DNA of 64,000 bases from contig CAJNDS010000193.1 of assembly GCA_905221605.1 (NCBI GenBank), forward strand, positions 137,391-201,390, read 5' to 3'. This DNA comes from Symbiodinium natans (Eukaryota > Sar > Dinophyceae > Suessiales > Symbiodiniaceae). A model generated the notes under the pieces. That model was not told where the DNA came from. It searched no databases and saw only the letters and a program-made list of their open reading frames with translations. This document shows positions 28,563-40,557 of the stretch, one piece after another (positions within the stretch are counted from its first letter, which is position 1; every line of letters starts with the position of its first letter). A program made the position numbers and the translations under genes.

Positions 28563-31500
28563 GGCGCGACAGAAATGCGATTTGCAAGAGTGGCAGGCAC
28601 TTTTGAGCGTGAACCCTCGGGGTTTTGTGGTAGGTTACTCCGCAATGCCGGCATGGTCTAGCTAGCGGTAAACCGTGTACCAGCTCTGCAAATCCCTCAG
28701 CTCGCTTCCAGGCCTCCTTGTGCTGGTTGGCACAGTGTCGCCTCCAGTCCTGTTGATTCGTCAATCGCTGAAGGCAAAGTCCACAGTGCCGTGTCAGCAT
28801 GTCAATGACCTCGCTGTCTCCTGCCTCCATTTTGCCCTGCCTGTGCACGTCGGGGTTGAGTTGCCTGGCAAGGAACTCATCAGTGATGCAAGTTCTCACA
28901 TCCCTGGCGACGGGGGCCGTGTCCGGCGCCCCAACCTTATGCCATGCTGTGGCTAAGGCTGTTTGGAAAATAACCGTGCAGCTCCGAGTGTGCCTGTCGG
29001 GTTGGTACACCATGACCTCACAAAGGTCGCAGACACTGTCACGGGTGAGGTGAGATTTATACATCGCACACTCAGTGTCCAGGTTGCCAATACTTGCATG
29101 CCATATGTGTGAGTGCATTCTCTTGATGTGCTCCTTAACCGAACCTCCCTTAGCGATCCATTGTCCACAGAAGCCACAGTGCTGGATGAGACTCCTAGCG
29201 TGATCTCTGACGATCTGCAGCTTAGAGTCCGACTGCAGTAGTTGCTTCGCCACTTCAGGTCTACGCAGCAACGGGATCGTCGGCTCCTTCTGGGCAGGCT
29301 GTACCGGTTGTTGCCGAGCGATGGTGCTCGAGGGATGGGTGTCTTCATGTATGCGTGGGTCCCTGTCTGATTGACCCCTAGGGGGGGTAGCGATGTCCTG
29401 CTGTTCGGCCTCCCAAGTGGGGCCGGGTGGCATCTGCCAGCCACAAACGTTGTTGAGGATGTGATTCCTCAGCGCGTCCCATGAACCCGTCCTAAGACCA
29501 CAATGAATGCACTGTGGCATGCCACCAGCAGAGTGATCCTGTTGTTGATACATGTCATCATCATGCCGGCGCGAGCTCACATACACCTTGTGGACCCTCC
29601 CCCTGTGCTGTCTCATTGTTTTGTTTGATGGGAAGTACACTCCGCAGACTGGGCAGGCCACCGGCTGCGATTGTTGCGCGGGCACCGGGATCAGCCTGGA
29701 GTCGGGCTCCGCATCGATGTTTTCTGTGTGGAAGATGAGGTATTGCTGTAGCATACTTTCCCAATACTGGAGAGTTTGTGGCTGGTTGATGATGCTCGCT
29801 TCTGCAACCCGAAGCTTATCAAGTTTATGCCGAATCCGTTGCACAGTGGCATCTATAGGATCCTGAACCCCTAATCTTTGCCGAAGTTGCTTGTTAGTCT
29901 CATGCGAGATGTGGGCAGGTGAGTCCGCAACGGCTCTTAGTTGACGATAGAACCAACCCCTGAGGAGTGCCACCGCCTTGGCAGAGGGCGCGAAAGCGAT
30001 GAGGCCAAATGTAGCACTCGATGCAGCACAGGCCTGCCAGATGCGTACTCTATGCGCTAGGCCGAAGACTTTCCTGGACCTGGTCGCCTTTTTGATTTTG
30101 CCAGTTCTCTTGTTAGCTTCAGCAATACGGTAGCCTACCACTTTGTGCGCTTCCGTTTGGAGGGAAAGGTGCGTCCCTAGGTATGTAGTGTAGCAGGCAA
30201 TGGGGATTAGCGCCTCGCTCCCATCAGGGTGTCGCGCCCGCCACCATTTTTTCCCGTCCTTATACACTACATAGTCCTTGAGCGCACGTCTGGCCCCAGG
30301 TCCGCAAACTTTTAGGAGCAGGACTGTTTTGGTAAGGTTAACCAAAAGCCCCATGTCCTGCATGACCCCCAGAAGTTTGTTAATGAAACTGCTAAGTTGG
30401 GCAATGTCCGTGGAGTTTTCAATGAGCCATTGCACTAAGGTATCGTCGGCAAAAGTGGTTGCTTGTCTGTGGGGGCCTGAGAGGGCATCCCCCAGCCGCT
30501 CCAGCAAAAGGGTCGATATTGCCACCCAAAGCATGGGGGCGATCTTACATCCTTGGCGGATGCCTCGCGTTGTACCCACTGTGCTTTGTTCCTGATCACT
30601 GATGATGTGATACCGTGATGTGTCTAGGAGGGAGATAATCTCGGCCGTCATGCTTTCTCCCGCACCAAGGTCTTTTAGCGACTGGGCTAGTGCTTGACGG
30701 TTAACTCTGTCAAATGCCTGTTTGAGGTCAAGGCTGAGGATGGCTCCCCCGACGCAGAGTTTTGTGTTGTCCGGATTTTCCTCCCTGTCCCTTTGGGCGA
30801 ATTTGCTTCTGTTTCCTCGTCCGTAACACCTTTTGAAGTTGTCAATCCACACCTGCACTCTAGCCAAGGCATCGTACAAATCCCTCCCCGGCTGATAGGC
30901 AAACTGCGGCACCCTGCGCAGCTGGGGCCGAATCAGCTCATAGAGTCTGATTTTGAGAAGCCCTGCAAGGGCTTTGGCATCAGGAGACATGAGGCCTATT
31001 GGCCTGAGCGATGAGGGCTCGCATGGGTCTTTGCCCGGCTTTGGGAGCCAGACTATCCACGCGTCGGTCCACTGAAGAGGGAGTGTTATCCCTGGTTGGT
31101 GAGAATGCTGGTCAAAAGCCATCTTCAGCAGCCTCGCAACCTGTGGGGCCGCTAATCGCCATGCAGAAGCAGGAGCTACTCCTGGAGGGACGGCTTTCCC
31201 AATCTTGATGGACTTCAGCTGCGATTCAATTTCCTCAACCGTGAAAACTAAGTTAAGACCTTGCTCCTCCCTAGCCGGCTGCTCTGTGTCCGGAGCGAAA
31301 AGATCTTCGCTATAGCTCACCAGGGCTTCGTGCTCCTGTTGGAGAGTGAGGAGTCGGCCGCTTGGGTCCTTAATCATGACCCGTTGTCTAGGTTGCCAGG
31401 GTGCTAATCTCCGAACAACCTGATACACGGTTCGTTGGTCCCCGTTATCAGCTGCCTGCTCAGCCTTTTGGAGTAGTTGGAGGATGTCTTCGCGCTTCTT

Positions 31501-34500
31501 TTCCTTGCATTGTTTCTCAGCAATTTTGACTTGCTTCCGCAGGGCAACCGTAGCTTTCCATCCCCGAAAGAGTCTGGATAGGAAGTACCACCAGGGGTTG
31601 TTTTCCAGGTTTTCCCTTTCCGGCTCCCTTGGGGGCCGTACGGTGACGTACTCGGCTTCCCTTCGCTTCTGCCATAAGTGCTGCACAATGGGGTTGGGTG
31701 GAGGGTTGGGTTTCCTCTCCAATGGGTAGTGGTTCTGACAAGTGTCAAGAAGGGTGGAGTTGATGTTGGCTGGGGTGGGGTCCGTGAGGGCATTGAGGGC
31801 TGTCGCAAGGGCAAGCTGCAGGGTATGTGCCCCCTCCTCCCGATTACGTATCTCGTGATCCAGTTTGTGCCTGTCCAGCTGGGGGTTCGTGGATCTTTTG
31901 GGGAGCATGTGATGGTTCATGAGACGGATGGTTGTGTGAAGCGCCAGGTGACCGACGTGCCGTCTCCAGTTGCCAATTGGTGGGGCTGTCACTTTGACAT
32001 TCTTGGCTTCCCAATCAGCAGATATGGCTCTGGTCAGGATGAAGTCGATTTGGCTCTTTCCCGCCCCCCGCCCCCCCGTTAAATTATACTGGGTAGGCGT
32101 GGCTGGACCGCGCCATGTGTTAAGGGCAACCAGACCGAGATTATCCAGGAACGTGTTGAGGTCCCCGGGGTCCAGTGCGTCTGCCCCGACATGGAATGGG
32201 GTCTGGCAGGTTGAACGACCGACTAATGGAGCATGTGGAGTGACTTCAGCCTGGAAATCCCCCACCACAACCACCGTGTTGCGCATGGAGAGGCCCCTAA
32301 CACAACCACTTAGTTTTTCAAGGAGTTTAGCCCGCTTTTCCCGCAGGACTTCGGGGCGTTGTGCAAAATTATGTGGGTGCTGATAGCAATTAACCAATTC
32401 GACCCTCCCTTGTGCTGTCGAGATCTGTGTGCGCAGGACTCTACCTGGAATCACCTCCTCATGCCGGATGTGTGTTGCTTGGTGTCTCGGATGCACCAAG
32501 GTGAGAACACCATCAGCTCTGGCAGCTGTTCCTGAGTGTACCGCAAACCATCCTTCCAGTTTGTATGTGGAGCTTGTGCTAAGGTGCGTCTCCTGCAGGC
32601 ATATGAAGTCGTATTTGGTACTTTGCTGTTTGAGCAGCTCTCGGAGTTCTTGCCACATGAGGACCGATAGAGCTCCGACGTTCAAGGACAGGACATGAAT
32701 CCTTGCGATCCCGTGTCTACCTCCCCGCGCGCCTCTTCTCTTATACTGATCCAGCGGCACTCTCTGCGCTGCTCGCACCTGAACATCAGGAAGTTGTGAC
32801 CGCGTGCACCATTTCCCTCGGTACCAAGCCCCTCCCTGCACTCTAGCTGTGTGAACTGCTCTACGAAGCGCTCTCTTGGATCCCGGTAGGGTGTGCGCAT
32901 GATCGGCAATGTGATCTGTGGCAGGTGCAGACCGAGCTCCCTGCCCAAGGCATAGGACGCACAGCAGCCTCAGCGCGCGGCTCCATATAGTACAATGTGG
33001 CGCTGTTAGTCGATTGTGTCGTGAGTGTCGCGTAAGAGGTGTCTCTTTGGCTCGATGCATGAAGCTGTGTCTCGCCACGCCTAGGAGACATGTGCTAAGC
33101 AGGAATGCACATGCACTGTGGAAAAACGGCGTCCTGCCCGGCACATCCATTGAACAATTTTTCGGCTCCCACACGGGGCCGAGGCTCATCCCTTCTCTCA
33201 GCCTTTTAGTCATTTCCAAGTCGTTCTTCCATTGCCTCCCAGTGCTGGAGGAGCTTATGGGCTCGCCGTCTTTGGTCTGCCGGTCGTAGTGCCCTGAGGT
33301 CATGTAAGAAGGCCTTGCACATCTGATTGGATGTGAGTGCCGGCGCTGCGGGGGACTCTGATGCCTTCTTCGGCTCCTTGTAATCGTCCAGGTCGATGAT
33401 CTGGCTGGTGTCCGCTGCACGGAGCACCCATTGCTGAGGTGTCCTCGGCTCCTTCGTGGGGCCGTCAATCTGCTGCTGGCCATCACCAGAGGCCGTCTTT
33501 TCTGTCCGTTGCCTCTTTGAGGCCGGGGGCCCCACTGTCTCATCCTCCGTTTCGCTCCATTCCAGGAGCTCAGCTGCCCCTCTGGGAAGACGATGTCGGT
33601 GGATGGGTTGTGGGACCTCAAGGGCCGCTGGTCTTGATGGCCACCATAGCATAAGCTCCTACTGACTGCTAATTGGCAGCGAAGAGCTGCACTAAAGGCC
33701 GATGGTGGTACCTTTACAGGGCAAAGCTCATGCACTGCAGCTTGTGTGTTCCTGCTTCCATGGAAGTCCATGCAGCAGATTACGCAACTGAGGTACAACC
33801 AGAAACAAATATGCATAAGTTTTGGTGTCCGGCATAAAGGCGCGCCCCCCGCCATCTTCCCACCTGCGGAAGTGCATGCGTTGATAGCATGTGTAGGTCC
33901 TTCCCCCGTGGGGGGCCCGGGGGAAACCTTCACCTCACCCTTGCCTTGGAATGTAGTCTTCTTCTTATTGTAGTAGGAAGGGCCGGCGGACTTAGGACCG
34001 CCGCGGTGACTGAGGAATTTCTGGTAAACGTCGTGAATTCGGAGGGGTGTATGGAGGGGTCTGCGTTTGTACTTTCCTTTAGTGCGTCTATGCGTTATCC
34101 ACTTATTGCCCGGCTTAGGTTCGTTCCTATATCGGATCAGTAGTGAAAACGCAGTGCACCACCCCAGCAAAATCCCCCTAGGCCAATCCTCCTTAGATCT
34201 CCTAGATTCAGTCGACCACTGATCGTCTTCCACTGAGGGGTTGGCAGATCCGGCTCCCCAGCAGGGCCGTGCATGTAGGATAACTGCCTGCGGGCGGTTG
34301 ACATGCTCCGGGGGCACTGATGTGGAGATAGGCTGGGATTTGGCTAAGAGGGTGTGCATGTGGTGGCTTTCACGCATGTGAGTTGTCGGATAGTGCCTTT
34401 TCTGTGCAGCATATCTAATCTGCTGATCGCTGCTATTCTGGGACCTGGTGTTATTCCTGGGCTGTCCAACTCCTAGACCTGCGCCCTGATTTTCACCAGC

Positions 34501-36816
34501 CACGAAGGAATCAATCACCTTTTCGGCACTCCCTGTGGGGGCCGTCGGAGAGGAGAAATGGGGTGTGCCTCCCATGTCGGTCGGCAGGTCCCGGCTCATG
34601 ATTAGGCGTATGTGGGAGGAGCCCTGGATGTCGCACCATTGATAGCGCTGTCTGTCCCTGACATCAACAATCCAGCGGATGTCCCCTAAACTGATGCCAT
34701 GTGCCTGCAGAAGAGGGCTGCAGGCTAGCTCGATGGCCGAGGCAAAGCCGTCTTGTCTGACCTGCACCCCATAGCGATGACCCGGTTCTCGCAAGATCTC
34801 AGTGAGGACACCGTTAATGTCATCACGTCGTGTAGGACAGTCTGGTGTTGCATCCGTCCTGGAGGTGATTGTCGGGTCTCGGGCTGATCTGCGGGCCGGG
34901 GTACGGCTCCTGTCCTGCGCGCTGCCCTTGTCGTGGTCCTGTTCATGGTCCTGAGGCTCGGTGACTGCAGTGCTGGAGGATGAGGCCGGCTGGGCACGCT
35001 GGGCCGAAGGAGTGGGAGCGCTGACGGAATTCGCATCCAGGAGTGTCCACGGCCACCCCTCTGGTGTGTCATGTTCCCGGGTTCCCTCAGCCGGAACCCT
35101 CTGTGCTGGGGCGTCCCGCTGAGTGGTGCCGGCTGATCGGCTCCCGCGGCTGCCTGCGCCAGCCTCCCTGGTCTCTCTTTGTTCCCGTTGTTCCCGACGT
35201 CTGGCAAGCTCAGTGCGTGTCCGTCTCCTCTCACCATTGGGCCGAACCCGTGCCCGAGGGTGTCTGCGCGGGCTGCGCGGGCTGTTTGCCATCTTGAGCC
35301 TAATCCTTGCATTATCCCTGCTTCGGGCTGACGGGGCCGAGGGTGAAACGACTGTGCTGGTGTCGTGTCGCCTCTTCCTGTTCCCAACGGGTCTAGGGGC
35401 CTCTTTATGCATCCTTCTATGGTCAATTGATTGCCTAAGTGAGATGGGCGCTGACAACATACGGCAGGGTACACTCGGTCTTGTGTGGTGCTCGTGTCCT
35501 AGAGGTCTCCACTCAAGGGTTCGCGCCTGCGAGTCCGAAGATGTCCAGGCAGTGTCTGCACAAATTGGATGTAGCTCGGAGGCAGCTTTGACCCTGGAGC
35601 GGAGGTCTGCACGTGGTGGGGCCGAAAGCGGCTCCCCTGCATCAGGCAGCGTTTGGAGTGCCCTAATGCTATTGGACTGACAACTGCACTCTCTCGGATG
35701 GCTCATGCTCTCACCTACATCAGACCGACTGCAGCTACGCACAGTGAAGGACATGTAAGTAGCAGCCCATCCCGCATGCCAGCATGGTATACACATCACT
35801 CTCACAGACTGTTCAGCACCTATGATCATGACTTCGTGTCGAGCAAGACCAAACGACCGTGCAGGCGCTGAGGTCCCGACCGGAGGTGCAACACGGATCC
35901 ACTGTGGACAGATCTCTGCATCCGCTGTCAGCCAGGCTTCCAGGGTCTGTTCTGGAGGCTGCGAGTGCTGCACAGGCCAGTTGATCCCTAAGGTGGTGTT
36001 TGCTGACAGAGGGGTATGCGTGGCGTCCTTGCATCGGCCTTCCCCCTGTTCGGGGGCCGCATGTTGTTCAGGCAGTGTACACAACACGCACACCGATCGG
36101 GAGGTACCGAGTGGCTTGGCATTATGTCTAGCTGGACTCGGATCTTGCACGGTTACTGGGGCCCCTGCTGGAGGTGCGTCACGGATCCATAGCGTGCAGA
36201 TCTCTGCAGCCATTGTCATGTATTCTATCGAAGACTGCTTGGGAGGCTGCGAGTGCTGCACAGGCCAGTTGATCCCTAAGGTGGTGTTTGCTGACAGAGG
36301 GGTATGCGTGGCGTCCTTGCATCGGCCTTCCCCCTGTTCGGGGGCCGCATGTTGTTCAGGCAGTGTACGCCACACGCACACCGATCGGGAGGTACCGAGT
36401 GGCTTGGCATTATGTCTAGCTGAACTCGGATCTTGCACGGTTACTGGGGCCCCTGCTGGAGGTGCGTCACGGATCCATTGCGTGCAGATCTCTGCAGCCA
36501 TTGTCATGTATTCTATCGAAGACTGCTTGGGAGGCTGCGAGTGCTGCACGGACCAGTTGATCTCTAAGGTGGCGTTTGCTGACCGGGGCCCTTGCGTGGT
36601 GTCCCGGTATCGGCTTTCCCAGTGCGCTGGGGCCGTATGATGCTCTGGCAGGGTCTCCCACATTGGCAGCAGGGCACACATCCAAACAAGCATGCATCTT
36701 GTTATGCACTGACGTTCCCACTTTGCATGTTTCCCTCTCAAAAATCTCTCTCTCCTTCTTGGCACTTTCCAAGCAAGTTTGGTGCTGTGGCTCAGCACCG
36801 AGCCAATCCATGGCAT
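28563..36816 (-). CDS. LINE ORF1: AP endonuclease, reverse transcriptase, zinc fingers
   Basis: The open frame begins at 36855 (GTG); the first ATG is 36816. The N-terminal third contains a tandem 96-residue repeat. An apurinic-type endonuclease lies at about 32700-31920, with LSLNVGAL, the Glu of LQETHLS, VVVVGDFQAE, SQIDFILTRA and a terminal GHLALH. RT lies at about 31240-30300: WLPKPGKDP, LRPIGLM, GGAILSLDLKQAFDRV, TRGIRQGCKIAP and the catalytic FADDT (about 30443-30454). After RT come six or so Cys/His fingers (CPVCGVYF..H....H, CGFCGQWI, CGLCLQRL, CRHCGVTYH) at about 29650-28630. This is a complete APE-class non-LTR retrotransposon protein and the frame is intact, so the copy is young. 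The frame stays open to 26548, but the conserved protein changes frame at 28562. Confidence 0.85.
35870..36660 (-). repeat. 288-bp coding tandem repeat in LINE ORF1
   Basis: Three to four in-frame copies (96 codons) of a unit containing LPEQHAAPEQGEGRCKDATH, SQPPKQSSIEYM and PAGAPVTVQDPSPARHNAK. Adjacent units at 36013 and 36301 are nearly identical; the outer ones are diverged. Each carries a conserved Cys, suggesting a structural, perhaps multimerising, module. Confidence 0.85.
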
Positions 36817-36867
36817 GTAAACCACGTCCTCTCTCACCTGTGTGAAGAGAGGCACAAAAACAGACTA

Positions 36868-36883
36868 CCCCCTCCCCCCTCCC
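36868..36883 (-). promoter_or_regulatory. Possible polypurine tract after pol
   Basis: On the minus strand GGGAGGGGGGAGGGGG lies eight bases after the pol stop. In retroelements with RNase H, a polypurine tract here would prime plus-strand synthesis. Position fits; function is inferred. Confidence 0.3.
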
Positions 36884-36891
36884 GACTCACG

Positions 36892-39800
36892 CTACAAACA
36901 AATTTGAGCCGGAGGCTTACTCGGAGGATCTGCAATGTTACTCTGAGAAGGCACACGCTCCAGCCAAGTGACTCCCTGATCTTCATTCTCGAGCTCGAAG
37001 AAGATCGAAGCCAGTAGCAGCATCGTTCGGGATCTGCTTCCCCCTTTAATCAGAACTTCTCTCGCTCCTTCGTTGTCCACGAAATAGATGGCCCTCCTTC
37101 CCGTGAGCAGGCGAGAGAAGGATTGTCGGGCTGCAACCACAGCGAACGCCTCGGCCTGCCCGATCACCTGTTCAGGGCTATCCAGCCGCCAGAACCTAAC
37201 CAGCGAATCCGGAATCCTCCCTCCAGCGACCAACCTTGTGTCGGTGAAGCGATCAATTACCACCACGCCATAAGATGCGATCCCATGTTCATAGGCAGCG
37301 TCAGTAAAGATCACCACGGGACTCACGGGTCCCCTGCAGGCAAAGATTCTAGGCGTACAGGCGTCTATGAGATCCACCCCAAAACTGCAGAGCGAGCGCA
37401 AGTCAGAAACGGTCCGCATCCCAGGATCGCGAAGAAAACTTCCCAAAGCCCTTTGTAGCAACTTCAGACCTCTTCCCGAAGCGAATCCGACAGCGAAGTT
37501 GACTTGCCCTTGCAGCGATTGGATGGAGTGAATGTCCCATTTGCCACTCAAGCTCATCCTGAGAAGTGCGTCTTTCATCCTGTCCAACCTGCTAGGCTTG
37601 TTGTGCAAGGAGACCACGCCATCAGCGATGCCGCCAGCATTCAGCCTAATCCCCAGAAGGTCGAAGGTCTCTTCGAAGGGCAGCGACTTCTCAGGCTCAG
37701 TTGAGTACTTCCACCCAAGCTTCCGAAGCATATGCTCAAATGACTCTGAAGAAAGTTTTGCCGAAGTGTCTACCTCCAGAAGAGGAAAGTCGTCGTAGAA
37801 GCATCCAGAAACCAGACCGAGAAGATGCCAGCTCAGGTGCAAAATCGATCTCGACAGCCTGTTAAAAGCGAATACCGACGAAGTAGCCCCGAAGGGGAGG
37901 CTCTGCGCCACGAAGTAGCGGTGTTGTCCTGTCGAAGGTTCCGTGACCATGACAACGCCAAACTTCAGTGAATCACACGACAGTGGAACTTGTCGGTAAG
38001 CTTTTTCAAGGTCCAGCGTGCGTCCCAGCCATCTAGGTGGCCGAGACTTCCATTGTGGATGAATTTCGCCCCTGAGCACCTCACCACAGCTGAGCTCCAC
38101 TTCCAAAGGCGATGAAGGATCAGAAACTCTAGCTATGTACGTGCTGATGGCTGTCATCCAGTTGACATCAAAGAGGGCAAGCTTCTCCAAGCAGTGGTAG
38201 GCCTCGTTGACGCCCCCCTCCTTGTAGTTGTCGATGGGTCTGGCCTTCGGCCTTTCCGGGGTCCCTTGCTCTATGAGGAAACGCCGCGAGCACACGAACT
38301 CGTCGACTCCCAGGTGCTCCCTGACCTCGTTCTCAGAGGCAAAGGGGCCTTTCAAGAAACCGTTGTCTCTGTCTTTGATCGTACAGTCCCACAGCTTCTG
38401 CCTAGCTGCGGCATCGTCCTTGTGCGGGTCACGCCCTTTGAGTCGCTCCCTTCTCCAGCTGGCAGATTCCAAAAGAAGGTTTCCGTCAGAAGTTGCCGGG
38501 ACCTCTTTGACGTCGAACAGCGGCGACTTGTCGGGTTTGCCCACAAGATCCACCCCCTTCATCAGCCCGAAAACGCCCTTGTCGGCAAACAACGTTTCCT
38601 CCAAAAGATGCGCCCAAAGCAACAAATTCTTGTCCTTGACCACCTCGCGAACATGCTCGGGCAGCACGGAATGCAACCGCGCCTCTTCATAACGAAGTTC
38701 TTTTTCCAGCTGGTTCAGTTTCTGAAACATCTGAACCCTTTCCGAAGCGAAAGCCGTAGGTCCCTCCGTCAGTCTCCGAAAGATGTTCCTCTTCACTGCA
38801 TCAGGAACACAGTGCTGGACGTCGAAGGGGTGGTCAAGCTCCAGTGCACATTGAACGAATTCCTGAGGCGTTCTATACACCCCAAACCTCCCGCTAGAAC
38901 CCTCTAAATCGGAGGTGAACTCTTTAAAGGGCCTATCCAAAGGAGGGGTTGCGCTAAACTCGAGGAACTCCGGGAGGAGTTTGCGGGTGCCCTTCTGCTG
39001 TGGCCACAAGGGTCGAGGGCCTGCTGGGGGGTCAAGTCGGCCTGGCAGGCCCGCTGCAGCGGAAAGGAGGGACGCCATCTCGTAGCACAGTCCCGCGGGA
39101 TACTCGGCTTCCTGGGCAGTGGAGAAACTCCAGGACCCGTTGCAACGGTAGACAAGGTAGGGCAGATGTTCATGCATGCCGTCGCAGTCTGCTTCCAGGC
39201 TTTGAAGTAAAGCATGACTACAACGAAAGCGGGTGCGCTTGGGTCGCCTGCCGCCCTTCATGCAGTTGCTGAAACACACGTCTTGCATGGACGACCAGCG
39301 CTTGAGCAGGAGGGGGCACTTGGAGTTGCGAACGAAGTAGGCGAGGACCGCCCAAATCCAGGAGTTCTCCGGATTCTCTATGCTCAGATGGCAGGAGCTG
39401 GGCAGTTGCTGCAACAAGAAGACCACGAAGCGACAGAGTTCATTGGACTTGTCGACGCGGATCTGATCCTTCTCTGAAAGCCCAGGCAGTCCGAGAACGT
39501 GCTCGGCGTCTCTGAGGGGGCGAGGCTCAGGAGCCCCTTGAAGTCGAGCTTTCTTGCTGATAGGTCGCTCACGAGCGCGACTGCCCGTGCCGCACGGGAG
39601 AGCAACGTGGACCGCGAAAGGAGCTTCCTCAAGAAGCCGGGCCAGGAGCTGCTGCTGACAGGCCGGTTCGGTGAGGTCCAAGACAAGCACGGGATGCTCG
39701 GGCTTGTGTGGGTTCCAGGGGGCATCAACGGGCAAGACTCGAAAGCCTGCGGCCTGACAAAACCTGGAGAGGCGGGCGCAACCTGCAAAAAGCTCAACAA

Positions 39801-40557
39801 AGAGGGGTCCTGAAGGATCAGGGTTGGTCTGGGAGGTAGGCGAGGCAAGGGGTAAGGTCTTAGGGACACTCTGAGTGGCAGGCGGAAGGGGGAAATCAAG
39901 GGCTTCCAAGAAGGACCGGGTTTCGGGGGGAATGTCGGCGGTCTCTTTGGCAGTGTAGCACACAAGCACAGCGCGGTCACCTTTCCACGGAAGGGTGGCG
40001 TGTCGCCTGTTGGGAGCCGGCAAAAAACATAGCCCTTGCGACACTTCAAGCACTCGGCCCCACAAGGTTTGACCCTGATGAACAAAGGGGGTGCTGCCGG
40101 CGGGGTCCTCACACCAGACGCCTCCTTCAGAGAAGGCCGTCAAGGGGTACAAAAGGTTTTGGCTTGCAGGGTCATTCGCAGTGTCCTGGTGAAGGTCGGT
40201 TTTGAGGTTTGTGAAGACTGCAATCGTGGTGCACGTGAAGTCAGGGCAAAGTCCTCTGACGAAGCGGGAGAAAACTCGAGTGGACAAGGGGTGCTGTTTG
40301 CTCGTGTCGCGAACAAGCAAGCCCGGGAGCTTGGAGCAAGCGAAAGCACCCAAACTAACAGAACGGCTACCGGAAATGTCAACTCCCCGGGCGGGGACTT
40401 CCGACGGCAAAGCAAGGCTCAAACGCAAAAGGTCATCTGGAGATATGCAAGATCGGCTGAGGAGCGAACTGGCGAGCTGTTCAGCAGCGTAGCGGCTGCC
40501 ACCGGTCTCATCATCCCGAAAGACGGGATTCACTATGCCGGCGGCCGCAGCGGCCGA
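36892..40557 (-). CDS. YR-retrotransposon pol: 2OG oxygenase-like, C5-MTase-like, RT, RNase H
   Basis: Frame continuous with gag after its TGA; the first 415 codons from 40533 have no Met, so it is made as a gag-pol fusion. Numbering from 40533: residues 100-200 resemble a 2-oxoglutarate/Fe(II) oxygenase core with LHQDTAN (H115, D117) and RRHATLPWKGDRAVLV (H178, R187). Residues 244-490 resemble a cytosine-5 methyltransferase: FVELFAGCARLSRF (motif I), ALPCGTGSRARERP (catalytic-type Cys314), LSIENPENS in place of ENV. RT follows: KARPIDNYKEGGVN, RTLDLEKAYRQVP, SLPFGATSSVFAF, YDD 913-915. RNase H: IFTDAAYE, QAEAFAVVAA, YFVDNEGA, SNIADPPSK. Whether the two N-terminal domains are catalytic is untested. 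Confidence 0.75.
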   Translation of the reverse strand, partial: SAAAAAGIVNPVFRDDETGGSRYAAEQLASSLLSRSCISPDDLLRLSLALPSEVPARGVDISGSRSVSLGAFACSKLPGLLVRDTSKQHPLSTRVFSRFVRGLCPDFTCTTIAVFTNLKTDLHQDTANDPASQNLLYPLTAFSEGGVWCEDPAGSTPFVHQGQTLWGRVLEVSQGLCFLPAPNRRHATLPWKGDRAVLVCYTAKETADIPPETRSFLEALDFPLPPATQSVPKTLPLASPTSQTNPDPSGPLFVELFAGCARLSRFCQAAGFRVLPVDAPWNPHKPEHPVLVLDLTEPACQQQLLARLLEEAPFAVHVALPCGTGSRARERPISKKARLQGAPEPRPLRDAEHVLGLPGLSEKDQIRVDKSNELCRFVVFLLQQLPSSCHLSIENPENSWIWAVLAYFVRNSKCPLLLKRWSSMQDVCFSNCMKGGRRPKRTRFRCSHALLQSLEADCDGMHEHLPYLVYRCNGSWSFSTAQEAEYPAGLCYEMASLLSAAAGLPGRLDPPAGPRPLWPQQKGTRKLLPEFLEFSATPPLDRPFKEFTSDLEGSSGRFGVYRTPQEFVQCALELDHPFDVQHCVPDAVKRNIFRRLTEGPTAFASERVQMFQKLNQLEKELRYEEARLHSVLPEHVREVVKDKNLLLWAHLLEETLFADKGVFGLMKGVDLVGKPDKSPLFDVKEVPATSDGNLLLESASWRRERLKGRDPHKDDAAARQKLWDCTIKDRDNGFLKGPFASENEVREHLGVDEFVCSRRFLIEQGTPERPKARPIDNYKEGGVNEAYHCLEKLALFDVNWMTAISTYIARVSDPSSPLEVELSCGEVLRGEIHPQWKSRPPRWLGRTLDLEKAYRQVPLSCDSLKFGVVMVTEPSTGQHRYFVAQSLPFGATSSVFAFNRLSRSILHLSWHLLGLVSGCFYDDFPLLEVDTSAKLSSESFEHMLRKLGWKYSTEPEKSLPFEETFDLLGIRLNAGGIADGVVSLHNKPSRLDRMKDALLRMSLSGKWDIHSIQSLQGQVNFAVGFASGRGLKLLQRALGSFLRDPGMRTVSDLRSLCSFGVDLIDACTPRIFACRGPVSPVVIFTDAAYEHGIASYGVVVIDRFTDTRLVAGGRIPDSLVRFWRLDSPEQVIGQAEAFAVVAARQSFSRLLTGRRAIYFVDNEGAREVLIKGGSRSRTMLLLASIFFELENEDQGVTWLERVPSQSNIADPPSKPPAQICL

